Positions 32,204-39,594 of a stretch of 41,118 bases of DNA are shown here, piece by piece. Position 1 is the stretch's first letter. Each line of letters opens with the position of its first letter. The position numbers were made by a program, and so were the translations under genes. The notes under the pieces are model-generated. The model did no database searches, was not told where the DNA came from, and worked only from the letters and a program-made list of their open reading frames with translations. The DNA is from Phytohabitans sp036906915. GTDB lineage: Bacteria > Actinomycetota > Actinomycetes > Mycobacteriales > Micromonosporaceae. Where the stretch lies: NCBI RefSeq assembly GCF_036906915.1, contig NZ_JBAKHX010000074.1, forward strand, positions 1 to 41,118, given 5' to 3'.

Positions 32204-32909
32204 ACCCTGCCTCCTTCACTCCCCGGCCCTGGTAGAGCACAGCGGTGGACCAGGTCGGGACGACCCGACCCCGTCGGTTTCCGACACCAGCGAGCCAGCC
32301 TGCGACCGCCGGCACGGTCGGGCGTACGCCGCGCACCCGCAGCGCCACGCCGTGCCGGGCGCACTGGGCACGCAGTACCCGCGGATCGACGAACAATGCC
32401 GGGTCGTGCAGGCCGCGCGGTACGCCGCGCAGGCGCTCGGCGATGGTGACCGCGATCAGCCGGCTCAACGGCGTCGCGTTCAGCGTGTCGAGCACGAGCA
32501 GCCCGCCGGGCCGGAGCACCCGGCACACTTCGGCGACCGTGCTCGGCAGATCGGGGACGTGTTCGAGGATCTCACCGGCCGCCACGACGTCGGCGCAGCC
32601 GTCAGCCAGAGGCAGGGCGGCGGCATCGGCCAGGACGGGCGTGACGCCGTGCGCGGCGGCCTGCTCCAGCGCCGAGCGGGTCACGTCGACGCCCACGTGC
32701 CGGTACCCCTTGCCGACCACGTGCGGCGCGAGCAGGCCGGCGCCGCAGCCGACGTCGACAAGTAACGCGCCGGGGCGGGGCGCTGGCGGTATCAGGCGGG
32801 CACGCGCCTCCGCCAGCCAGTGCAACATCGCGAACGCGCCGTCCGGGCGCCACCATTCGCCGGCAAGCTCGTCGTACTGCCGGGGATCGTTGCGCGGCAA
32901 GGTCCGCAT
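32193..32909 (-). CDS. UbiG-like SAM-dependent methyltransferase
   Basis: A class I methyltransferase of 238 residues from the ATG at 32909; GTG 32933 or TTG 32954 would give longer forms. The SAM-binding motif I is LLVDVGCGAGLLAPHV, followed by GVDVTRSALEQA and AGEILEHVPDLP. The N-terminal NDPRQYDELAGEWWRPDG and the C-terminal GVPRGLHDPALFVDP resemble UbiG-type O-methyltransferases of quinone pathways. It is the first gene of the coupled operon ending in the type III PKS and membrane protein, and divergent from UbiA, so O-methylation of a resorcinol or hydroquinone is inferred. Confidence 0.88.
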   Translation of the reverse strand: MRTLPRNDPRQYDELAGEWWRPDGAFAMLHWLAEARARLIPPAPRPGALLVDVGCGAGLLAPHVVGKGYRHVGVDVTRSALEQAAAHGVTPVLADAAALPLADGCADVVAAGEILEHVPDLPSTVAEVCRVLRPGGLLVLDTLNATPLSRLIAVTIAERLRGVPRGLHDPALFVDPRVLRAQCARHGVALRVRGVRPTVPAVAGWLAGVGNRRGRVVPTWSTAVLYQGRGVKEAGYGG

Positions 32910-32956
32910 GTGGTCGAGCGTGGCACGACTCACCGGTAACGGCCAGACTTCCAACC

Positions 32957-33793
32957 ATGCGCACGCTCTGGGGACTTCTGCGCGCCTGCCATCCCGAGCC
33001 AGGACTGGCGGTGACCGCCGCCGCGACGCTCCTGGCTCTCGGCGTCGGGCACGGAGTGGGCGGGGTCGTCCTGGTGGCGGCCACCGTGCTCGCCAGCCAG
33101 CTCGCCGTCGGCTGGGTCAACGACTGGCTCGACGCCGACCGCGACCGCGTCGTCGGGAGGCCCGACAAGCCGCTCGCCACCGGCGTGGTCGGCCGGCGCG
33201 CCGTCGGCGTAGCGGGGCTGGTGGCGGCCATCGCGACGCCGGTGTTCGGGTTCGCTTCCGGCTGGCGGGCGGGACTGTGTGCGACCCTGGCCCTCGCCAG
33301 CGCGCTGCTCTACAACTGGCCGCTGAAGTTCACGCCCGTCTCCGTCGTGCCCTACGCGGTGTCGTTCGGCGCGCTGCCGGCGTTCGTGGTCCTCGCCCTG
33401 CCCGGCGCTCCGACCCCGCCAGCGTGGATCGTCGCGGCGGGCGCTCTGCTGGGTGCGGGCGCGCACTTCGCGAACGTCCTGCCCGATCTGGACGACGACG
33501 TCCGCACCGGCGTACGCGGTCTGGCGCACCGGATCGGCCCCGCAGCCTCCCGTGCGGCCGCCGCGGTGCTCCTGCTGGCGACGACCGTCACGCTCGTCTT
33601 CGGACCACCCGGCCCGCCGTCGTGGGCGGGCGTGGCGGCGGTCGCGCTCGCCGCCGTGGTCCTACCCGCAGCCTGGTACGCCGGCCGTGTCGCGACGGCC
33701 CGCGGTGCCCGCCCGGTCGTGGTGTTCCGGGCGGTGCTCGTGGTCGCGCTCATCGACGTGATCCTGCTGGTGGCCAGCGGCCGGGTGGTGTAG
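32957..33793 (+). CDS. UbiA family prenyltransferase
   Basis: A 278-residue polytopic membrane enzyme. The two Asp-rich Mg-prenyl-diphosphate sites are present: NDWLDADRD at residues 55-63 and DLDDD at 177-181. About eight hydrophobic segments surround them. It transfers an isoprenyl chain to an aromatic acceptor. It is divergent from the methyltransferase-flavoprotein-type III PKS operon with a very short intergenic gap, so the PKS product is the probable acceptor. ATG at 32957 is the family-like start (MRTLWGLLRACHP). Confidence 0.93.
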   Translation: MRTLWGLLRACHPEPGLAVTAAATLLALGVGHGVGGVVLVAATVLASQLAVGWVNDWLDADRDRVVGRPDKPLATGVVGRRAVGVAGLVAAIATPVFGFASGWRAGLCATLALASALLYNWPLKFTPVSVVPYAVSFGALPAFVVLALPGAPTPPAWIVAAGALLGAGAHFANVLPDLDDDVRTGVRGLAHRIGPAASRAAAAVLLLATTVTLVFGPPGPPSWAGVAAVALAAVVLPAAWYAGRVATARGARPVVVFRAVLVVALIDVILLVASGRVV

Positions 33794-33882
33794 CACGCGC
33801 ACGGCGGGGCGGCGCGGGGTGCCCGATCACCGACAACTACGCTGGGGCGCGGTCACAACGCTTCCGAAACGGGAGGATCGAC

Positions 33883-34569
33883 GTGAGGCGCTCCAAGACG
33901 CTGCTGGCCGGTGCGGCTGCCGCCGCTGCCCTGCTGGTCTCCGGCTGCAGCGCGGGCCAGATCGCTGAGACCGCGGAGAAGGTCGCCTCGGTGCCGGGCG
34001 CGAGCGGCGACATCACCACCGATGACGGCATCCTGTCGATCCGCAACGCGGTCGTCGTCTACGACGGCACGGAGGGGTACAAGGCCGGTGGGAATGCGCC
34101 GCTGGACGTCCGGATCTTCAACGACACCCAGCGTGACGTGACCGTCACGGTCACGGTCAACAGCGAGGACGCGGGTTCGGTCTCCCTGTCGGGTGGCGAA
34201 GAAGAAGAGCAAACCCCATCGCCGGCCCCGTCCGAGTCGGCCTCGGCCTCGCCCTCCGCCTCCGCTTCGCCTTCCGGTTCCGCTTCGCCGTCGGCTTCCG
34301 CCTCGCCTTCCGCGTCGCCGTCGCCGACCGCCACGCCCGCGCGGCCGGCCTCCATCGAGATCCCCGCCGGCGAGTTCGTGGTCCTCACAGAGGCCGCCGG
34401 CGAGTACCTGCGGGTCGTCGACCTCGCGCAGCCGCTCACCCCCGGCCGGAGCGTCAGGATCACCTTCGACTTCGGCGCTGGCAGGACCAAGGAGCTGGCG
34501 GTGCCGGTCGGCATCCCGCTGTCGCCCGCGGCACGCGAGTCCGCCGAGGTCAGCGAGGAAGAGCACTGA
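33883..34569 (+). CDS. Lipoprotein with Ser/Pro/Ala-rich insert
   Basis: A 228-residue predicted lipoprotein. The signal peptide (LLAGAAAAAALLVSGCSAG) has a lipobox ending at Cys24 or so, for anchoring on the outer face of the membrane. A beta-rich domain follows (ISIRNAVVVYDG-like start, then DVRIFNDTQRDVTVTVTV). It is interrupted after GGEEEEQTPSPAP by about 45 residues of Ser-Ala-Pro repeats and then resumes with IEIPAGEFVVLTEAAGEYL. GTG at 33883 has GGGAGG six bases upstream. Function unknown. A hairpin repeat begins at its stop codon. Confidence 0.85.
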   Translation: MRRSKTLLAGAAAAAALLVSGCSAGQIAETAEKVASVPGASGDITTDDGILSIRNAVVVYDGTEGYKAGGNAPLDVRIFNDTQRDVTVTVTVNSEDAGSVSLSGGEEEEQTPSPAPSESASASPSASASPSGSASPSASASPSASPSPTATPARPASIEIPAGEFVVLTEAAGEYLRVVDLAQPLTPGRSVRITFDFGAGRTKELAVPVGIPLSPAARESAEVSEEEH

Positions 34570-34742
34570 GCTGATGCCCTCGCTCCGCTCGGGACGCTCG
34601 CGCGCCTGAAAGCCGCCCTGTAGACCGCAGTCGCTCCGGTCGCTTCGCTCCCGCCGCTCTGTGCAGTCTGCGGGCGGCGGCCCACTCACCAAGCTGATGC
34701 CCTCGCTCCGCTCGGGACGCTCGCGCGCCTGAAAGCCGCCCT
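34569..34742 (+). repeat. Dispersed hairpin repeat, lipoprotein-radA copy with duplicated left module
   Basis: The left module at 34569-34619 (CTGATGCCCTCGCTCCGCTC and onward) recurs nearly exactly at 34692-34742, a 123-bp period. Between them is the 67-nt stem-loop at 34612-34678: GCCGCCC, a bulged T, and GTAGACCGCA pairing with TGCAGTCTGC and GGGCGGC, with one mismatch. The second module stops just before the hairpin. The element fills most of the gap between the lipoprotein and radA. Confidence 0.85.
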
Positions 34743-34766
34743 CACTAAATCGTCGGGGCAGTCCGG

Positions 34767-34772
34767 TACGGT
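34767..34772 (+). promoter_or_regulatory. Candidate -10 for leaderless radA transcript
   Basis: TACGGT ends seven bases before the radA GTG (34779), the distance expected when transcription starts at the start codon itself. No ribosome binding site is visible upstream. No convincing -35 is seen. Confidence 0.4.
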
Positions 34773-34778
34773 GCCGGC

Positions 34779-36203
34779 GTGACGTCACGATCAGCTCCTC
34801 GCACCCGGCCAGCGGCCCGCGAGCCGCGCCCGGCCTTCGAGTGCGATGCCTGCGGGCACCAGCCTCCCAAGTGGGTGGGCCGGTGCCCCGAGTGCGGCGA
34901 GTGGGGCTCGGTCGTCGAGTCCACCACCGGGCCGATCGTGGCTGGCCGGGTGGTCAGCTCCCGGGCACCTGCCGAGCCGGCTCGGCCGATTGCACAGATC
35001 AGCGCGGCGCCGGCCAAGGCCCGCCCGACCGGCGTGAGCGAGCTCGACCGCGTCCTGGGTGGCGGCCTCGTCCCCGGCGCGGTCGTGCTGCTGGCCGGTG
35101 AGCCCGGTGTCGGCAAGTCCACGCTCCTGCTCGACGTGGCCCAGCAGTGGGCGGCCGGTGCGGGCAGCCCGTCGCTCGTCGTGAGTGGCGAAGAGTCGGT
35201 GAGCCAGGTGCGGCTGCGGGCCGAGCGCATGGACGCGCTGCACGAGCAGCTCTACCTCGCCGCCGAGAGCGACCTCGGCGCCGTGCTCGGCCACCTCGAC
35301 GCGGTCAAGCCAGGGCTCCTGGTGCTCGACTCCGTGCAGACCATCTCGATGCCCGGCACCGAGGGGGTCCCGGGGGGCGTGACACAGGTGCGGGCGGTGA
35401 CGGCTGCCCTCGTCGGGGTGGCCAAGGAGCGCGGCATCGCCACCGTGCTGGTCGGGCACGTGACCAAGGAGGGCACAGTCGCCGGTCCGCGAGTGCTGGA
35501 GCACCTGGTCGACGTCGTGCTGCACTTCGAGGGCGACAAGCACTCCTCGCTGCGGCTGGTCCGCGGCGTCAAAAACAGGTTCGGCACCGCTGACGAGGTC
35601 GGCTGCTTCGAGATGCACGAGCGCGGCATCGCCAGCCTGCCCGACCCGTCCGGCCTCTTCCTGACCCGATACGCCGAGCCCGTGCCGGGCACGTGCGTGA
35701 CCGTGGCCATGGAGGGGCGCCGCGCGCTCGTCACCGAGGTGCAGGCGCTGATCGGCGCCACGGTCGCCGGCTCGCCCCGGCGCACCGTCTCCGGGCTCGA
35801 CAGCGCACGGCTCGCCATGGTCCTCGCGGTCCTCCAGCGCCGCACCGAGCGGCTCACCCTGCACGACCGCGAGGTGTTCGCCGCGACCGTGGGCGGCATC
35901 CGGGTCGTCGAGCCGGCCGCCGACCTGGCGGTCGCACTCGCCGTGGCCTCTGGCGGCCTCAACCTCGCGATCGCACCACACCTCGTGGCGATCGGAGAGG
36001 TCGGTCTGACCGGCGAGATCCGGCGGGTGGGAGCGGTCCCGCGCCGGCTGGCCGAGGCGACCCGGCTCGGGTTCAAGGTCGCGCTGGTGCCGCCCGGTTG
36101 TGGTCCCGAGACCACCGGCGTCACCCCCGATGGCATGCGCGTCGTCGAGGTGGCCGACGTGCGCGCCGCACTCCAATGGGCCGCCCGCGCCTCAGCCGAG
36201 TGA
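34779..36203 (+). CDS. radA: DNA repair protein RadA
   Basis: A 474-residue DnaB-like/RecA-like ATPase that promotes branch migration in recombination. The N-terminal zinc finger uses Cys22, Cys25, Cys36 and Cys39. Walker A GEPGVGKST is at 107-115, Walker B near LLVLDSVQT, the RadA signature KNRFG is at 265-269, and the C-terminus is a Lon-protease-like domain (GLNLAIAPHLVAIGEVGLTG). GTG at 34779 appears leaderless. The gene precedes disA, a known pairing, since RadA can modulate DisA. Its stop codon lies inside the first unit of a tandem repeat. Confidence 0.97.
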   Translation: MTSRSAPRTRPAAREPRPAFECDACGHQPPKWVGRCPECGEWGSVVESTTGPIVAGRVVSSRAPAEPARPIAQISAAPAKARPTGVSELDRVLGGGLVPGAVVLLAGEPGVGKSTLLLDVAQQWAAGAGSPSLVVSGEESVSQVRLRAERMDALHEQLYLAAESDLGAVLGHLDAVKPGLLVLDSVQTISMPGTEGVPGGVTQVRAVTAALVGVAKERGIATVLVGHVTKEGTVAGPRVLEHLVDVVLHFEGDKHSSLRLVRGVKNRFGTADEVGCFEMHERGIASLPDPSGLFLTRYAEPVPGTCVTVAMEGRRALVTEVQALIGATVAGSPRRTVSGLDSARLAMVLAVLQRRTERLTLHDREVFAATVGGIRVVEPAADLAVALAVASGGLNLAIAPHLVAIGEVGLTGEIRRVGAVPRRLAEATRLGFKVALVPPGCGPETTGVTPDGMRVVEVADVRAALQWAARASAE

Positions 36204-36451
36204 GCGAGCGCGCCGCCGCCCGCAGGCCCCACCAAGCGCAGGGAGCGAAGCGACCGGAGCGACTGGGGCCTACAGGGCGGCTCCCCGGCGCCCGAGCGAC
36301 ACGAGGCCCGATGACACAGCCGAGTGAGCGAGCGCGCCGCCGCCCGCAGGCCCCACCAAGCACAGGGAGCGAAGCGACCGGAGCGACTGGGGCCTACAGG
36401 GCGGCTCCCCGGCGCCCGAGCGACACGAGGCCCGATGACACTGCCGAGTGA
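36193..36451 (-). repeat. Tandem 124-bp hairpin repeats at the radA 3' end
   Basis: Two units, 36193-36316 and 36317-36440, differ at one position (G/A near 36238), and a third begins with 11 bases ending GCCGAGTGA. Each holds the 67-nt stem-loop in minus orientation (36215-36281 and 36339-36405): GCCGCCC and GCAGGCCCCA pair with TGGGGCCTAC, a bulged A, and GGGCGGC. The radA TGA at 36201 is part of the first unit, and GCCGAGTGA recurs at each unit border. Confidence 0.9.
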
Positions 36452-36494
36452 CTCTACTCCCCAACCGCGACAGCACAGGCTGGATGACGGTCCG

Positions 36495-36500
36495 TAGACT
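36495..36500 (+). promoter_or_regulatory. Candidate -10 for leaderless disA transcript
   Basis: TAGACT ends directly before two GTG codons at 36501 and 36507. Normal promoter geometry would put the first transcribed base at 36507, the second GTG, implying a leaderless mRNA and independent transcription of disA despite the adjacent radA. Confidence 0.45.
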
Positions 36501-36506
36501 GTGCCC

Positions 36507-37715
36507 GTGCCGATCGACCGCGATGCGAAACCAACCGCCGCCGCGAGCCTGACCGGCCGCGCGGGCGTGGTCGGCCCGCCCGCGCGTGCGGTCACCCCGG
36601 CAGCGCCTACGACGCCAGGTGGGCCCAATGGTGGTCCCAGTCCAAGCCCCAGCGCCGACCCCTTGCGCGCCAACCTGGCGCTGATGGCGCCTGGCACCGC
36701 CCTGCGCGACGGCTTGGAGCGCATCCTGCGCGGCCGCACCGGTGCGTTGATCGTGCTGGGGCACGACAAGGTGGTCGAGTCGCTGTGCACCGGCGGCTTC
36801 CCGCTCGACGTGGAGTTCTCCGCCACCAGGCTGCGCGAGCTGTGCAAAATGGACGGTGCGGTGGTGTTGTCCAGCGACGGCACCCGCATCGTGCGGGCCG
36901 CCGTGCACCTGATGCCCGACCCGTCGATCCCGTCTGAGGAGTCGGGCACGCGGCACCGCACCGCGGAGCGGGTCGCCAAGCAGACCGGATATCCGGTCAT
37001 CTCGGTGAGCCAGTCGATGCGCATCATCGGCCTGTACGTCAACGGCCAGCGGCACGTGCTCGACGACTCCGCCGCCATCCTGTCCCGCGCCAACCAGGCG
37101 CTCCAGACCTTGGAGCGCTACAAGCTGCGGCTCGACGAGGTCTCCGGCACGCTCTCGGCGCTGGAGATCGAAGATCTGGTGACCGTACGCGACGCGGTGG
37201 CCGTGGTGCAGCGGCTCGAGATGGTGCGCCGGATCGCCGACGAGATCGCCGGCTACGTCGTGGAGCTGGGCACCGACGGCCGGCTGCTCGCCCTCCAGCT
37301 CGACGAGCTGATGGCGGGTGTCGATGCCGACCGCACGCTGGTCATCCGCGACTACCTGCCCGGTGGCCGCAAGGCCCGCACGCTCGACGAGGCGCTGGTC
37401 GAGCTCGACCTGCTCACCGCGACGGAGCTCATCGACCTGGTGGCGGTGGCCAAGTCGGTGGGGTATCCGGGCGCTTCCGACTCGCTCGACGCCGCGGTGA
37501 GCCCACGCGGGTTCCGCCTGCTGGCCAAGGTGCCGCGGCTGCCGACCTCGGTGGTCGACCGGCTGGTCGGGCACTTCGGCAGCCTCCAGAGGCTGCTCGG
37601 CGCCACGGTCGAAGACCTACAGGCGGTCGACGGGGTTGGCGACGCGCGGGCCCGCGGGGTGCGTGAGGGCCTGTCACGGCTCGCCGAGGCGTCGATCCTG
37701 GAGCGGTACGTCTGA
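36507..37715 (+). CDS. disA: DNA integrity scanning diadenylate cyclase
   Basis: Makes cyclic di-AMP from two ATP and scans DNA for branched structures. The DAC domain has DGA at residues 116-118 and RHRTAER at 149-155, both essential in the family. A helical linker follows, then a C-terminal helix-hairpin-helix DNA-binding domain (VDGVGDARARGVREGL). The GTG at 36507 is preferred over 36501 because of the -10 at 36495. The 402 residues exceed the usual 350-360 by an N-terminal Ala/Pro/Gly-rich extension of about 50 residues, probably disordered. It lies about 300 bp after radA, beyond the tandem repeats. Confidence 0.97.
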   Translation: MPIDRDAKPTAAASLTGRAGVVGPPARAVTPAAPTTPGGPNGGPSPSPSADPLRANLALMAPGTALRDGLERILRGRTGALIVLGHDKVVESLCTGGFPLDVEFSATRLRELCKMDGAVVLSSDGTRIVRAAVHLMPDPSIPSEESGTRHRTAERVAKQTGYPVISVSQSMRIIGLYVNGQRHVLDDSAAILSRANQALQTLERYKLRLDEVSGTLSALEIEDLVTVRDAVAVVQRLEMVRRIADEIAGYVVELGTDGRLLALQLDELMAGVDADRTLVIRDYLPGGRKARTLDEALVELDLLTATELIDLVAVAKSVGYPGASDSLDAAVSPRGFRLLAKVPRLPTSVVDRLVGHFGSLQRLLGATVEDLQAVDGVGDARARGVREGLSRLAEASILERYV

Positions 37716-37724
37716 GCCGGGTGC

Positions 37725-38417
37725 TCAGGTCAGCGTCAGCTTGACCGCGGTGCTGTTGTCGGTGCCGACCCGGCCGAACACCTCGTACTGCCCTGGTTTC
37801 GGGGCTCCGCCGTTGGCGTTGGCGCCCGAGCAGCTCGTGCTCATCTGGCCGTTCCACGTGGCCTGGTACTCGCGCTCGAAGTTCGGTGTGAACGGCAACG
37901 GGTTGGATCCCTTGAACGGGCCGCACTTGTCAGACGACCAGATGGTCCGAGCGCCCTGCTTGATGTAGACCTCCTGCAAGTCCGGACCGACGTCGCGGGT
38001 GCACGTGCGGTCGGACTCGTTCTTGATCCGCAGCCGGATGATGATGGTCTGCCCGGCGGGGGCGGTGGTGAGGCCCGGCACCGGTGTCACCTTGATTTCG
38101 GCGTCCGTGCAGGCCCCATCGCCAGCGGCCGGCGCGGCAGCGCTCGTGGCGGCGGTACTCGGGTCTGTCTGCGCCGCCGGCGGGGTGGTCGGCACCGCGG
38201 TGGCACTCTCGCTGGCGTCCGGTGTCAACACGGACGGCGACGGCTCTGGTGAGCCCACGGTGGGGCTCGGCGTGGCGCCGGTCTTGTTCGCTCCGGAGCC
38301 ATCCGGGCCACCGCAGGTGGTGAATAGCACGATAAGAACGATGAAGAGAGCGCCGAGCACAACTGCCCGGCGCCGCCAGTAGACGGCGGATGGAAGGGGG
38401 CCAACCGTCAGTCGCAT
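37725..38417 (-). CDS. Single-pass membrane protein with Pro/Thr/Ser-rich linker
   Basis: A 230-residue protein. A short cytoplasmic tail with WRRR is followed by a transmembrane segment (VVLGALFIVLIVLF, about 19-34), a low-complexity Pro/Ser/Thr/Ala linker (about 40-98) and a C-terminal beta-sandwich-like domain. The domain has four Cys (GACTDAEI, DRTCTRDVG, SSDKCGPF, MSTSCSGA) and likely disulfides. I do not recognise a characterised family. It is convergent with disA, the stops separated by nine bases; TGAGC-CGGGT-GCTCA there can form a small hairpin across both stops. It follows def on the same strand. Confidence 0.78.
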   Translation of the reverse strand: MRLTVGPLPSAVYWRRRAVVLGALFIVLIVLFTTCGGPDGSGANKTGATPSPTVGSPEPSPSVLTPDASESATAVPTTPPAAQTDPSTAATSAAAPAAGDGACTDAEIKVTPVPGLTTAPAGQTIIIRLRIKNESDRTCTRDVGPDLQEVYIKQGARTIWSSDKCGPFKGSNPLPFTPNFEREYQATWNGQMSTSCSGANANGGAPKPGQYEVFGRVGTDNSTAVKLTLT

Positions 38418-38492
38418 GATGCACTCACGGTATCCGTGCGTCGCGCCAGAAACCGGACGACGCGCCGTACCGAACCACTATCACAACGACAG

Positions 38493-39044
38493 TTACAGAT
38501 AGACCTTGCGTTGATACACCGCGTGAGCCCCCGCGACCCGGTCGAGGAAGAGGAGCCCGGCGCAGTGGTCGATCTCGTGCTGGAGTGCCCGCGCCTCGAA
38601 CGCGTCGGTGGTGAGCCGCACCGATGCGCCGGTGCCCGGCAGGACCGCCTCGACCACCACCCGGCTGGCACGCTTCACATCGCCGGTCAGGTCGGGCACC
38701 GACATGCAGCCCTCGCGACCGGGCCGCCACCGGCTGGCCTCTACGACCTTCGCGTTGCAGAGCGCGAACGTGCCGTGCACCGTCGTCGTCTTGGGGTGCT
38801 CGACGACATCGACACAGAACACCTGGGCGGGCACACCAACCTGCGGCGCCGCGAGCCCCACGCAGCCTGGCGAGACTCGCATCGTGGCGATCAGGTCGGC
38901 TGCCAGCCGGATCACCTTGGGATCGGTTGGGTCGACCTCGGCACCGGCGCGGCTCAGCACGGCATCCGGCGCCGCCACCACCGGCAGAACGTCGCCAGGC
39001 TCGCCCAGCGCCTCCAGAGTCCAGCCGCCTAACGGGTCACTCAT
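38493..39044 (-). CDS. def: Peptide deformylase
   Basis: Removes the formyl group from the N-terminal methionine of nascent proteins. The 183 residues carry the three signature motifs: GCVGLAAPQVG at 60-70, EGCMS at 111-115 with the metal Cys113, and HEIDH at 156-160 with two metal His and the catalytic Glu. ATG at 39044 overlaps the stop of the ACT-domain gene (ATGA), so the two are translationally coupled. Confidence 0.96.
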   Translation of the reverse strand: MSDPLGGWTLEALGEPGDVLPVVAAPDAVLSRAGAEVDPTDPKVIRLAADLIATMRVSPGCVGLAAPQVGVPAQVFCVDVVEHPKTTTVHGTFALCNAKVVEASRWRPGREGCMSVPDLTGDVKRASRVVVEAVLPGTGASVRLTTDAFEARALQHEIDHCAGLLFLDRVAGAHAVYQRKVYL

Positions 39045-39553
39045 AGCAGGTCGGTCTCCGCCGGCCGGAGGGTGACGTCGACGTCGAGCCCGGCGGCGAC
39101 CTCGTTGAGGCGCGCCGCGACCGCCTCGGTGCTGCCCGGTGGCAGGTCGACCTCGGCGATCAGCACGTAGAGCGGACCGGCCAGCCGGGTGGTCAGATCG
39201 GTGATGTTGCCACCTGCTTCGGCGAGCACGCGGGTCACGGCCGCGACGATGCCGAGCCGGTCGGCGCCGTGGACGCTCATCAGGTGCGGCACGCCGGCCG
39301 ACGCGGCACCGGTCTCGGGCCGCACCTCGCGCACCGTCGCCAGCAGTTGCCCGGTGGCCGCCAGCGGCTCCAGTGCCGCCTCGACCTCGGGAGGCGCCGG
39401 GCCGTTGCAGATCAGGGTCATCGCGAAGTGGCCACGCAGCCGGGTCATAGTGGAGTCGGTGAGGTTGGCGCCCAGCTTGGCGAGCGCCTCGGCCACGTCG
39501 GCGACGATGCCCGGCCGGTCGTGACCGATCACGGTGATGGCGAGCTCACTCAC
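39041..39553 (-). CDS. Two-ACT-domain protein (GcvR-like)
   Basis: A 170-residue protein with two ACT domains: ITVIGHDRPGIVADVAEALA at the N-terminus and MSVHGADRLGIVAAVTRVLA at about 93-112. ACT domains bind small ligands, usually amino acids. Similar proteins are annotated as GcvR-like regulators of glycine cleavage, but without a DNA-binding domain a regulatory role would require a partner. It is coupled to def by a 4-nt overlap and is divergent from mutY across about 40 bp. Confidence 0.88.
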   Translation of the reverse strand: MSELAITVIGHDRPGIVADVAEALAKLGANLTDSTMTRLRGHFAMTLICNGPAPPEVEAALEPLAATGQLLATVREVRPETGAASAGVPHLMSVHGADRLGIVAAVTRVLAEAGGNITDLTTRLAGPLYVLIAEVDLPPGSTEAVAARLNEVAAGLDVDVTLRPAETDLL

Positions 39554-39594
39554 CGGTGCAGCCTACCGGCCGGCATGACAGGATCGTGCGCGCT

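Noticed and set aside
32245..33882. Plus-strand frame joined to the lipoprotein
   Set aside because: The upstream part is antisense to the methyltransferase and out of frame with UbiA; the signal peptide and ribosome binding site fix the real start at 33883.
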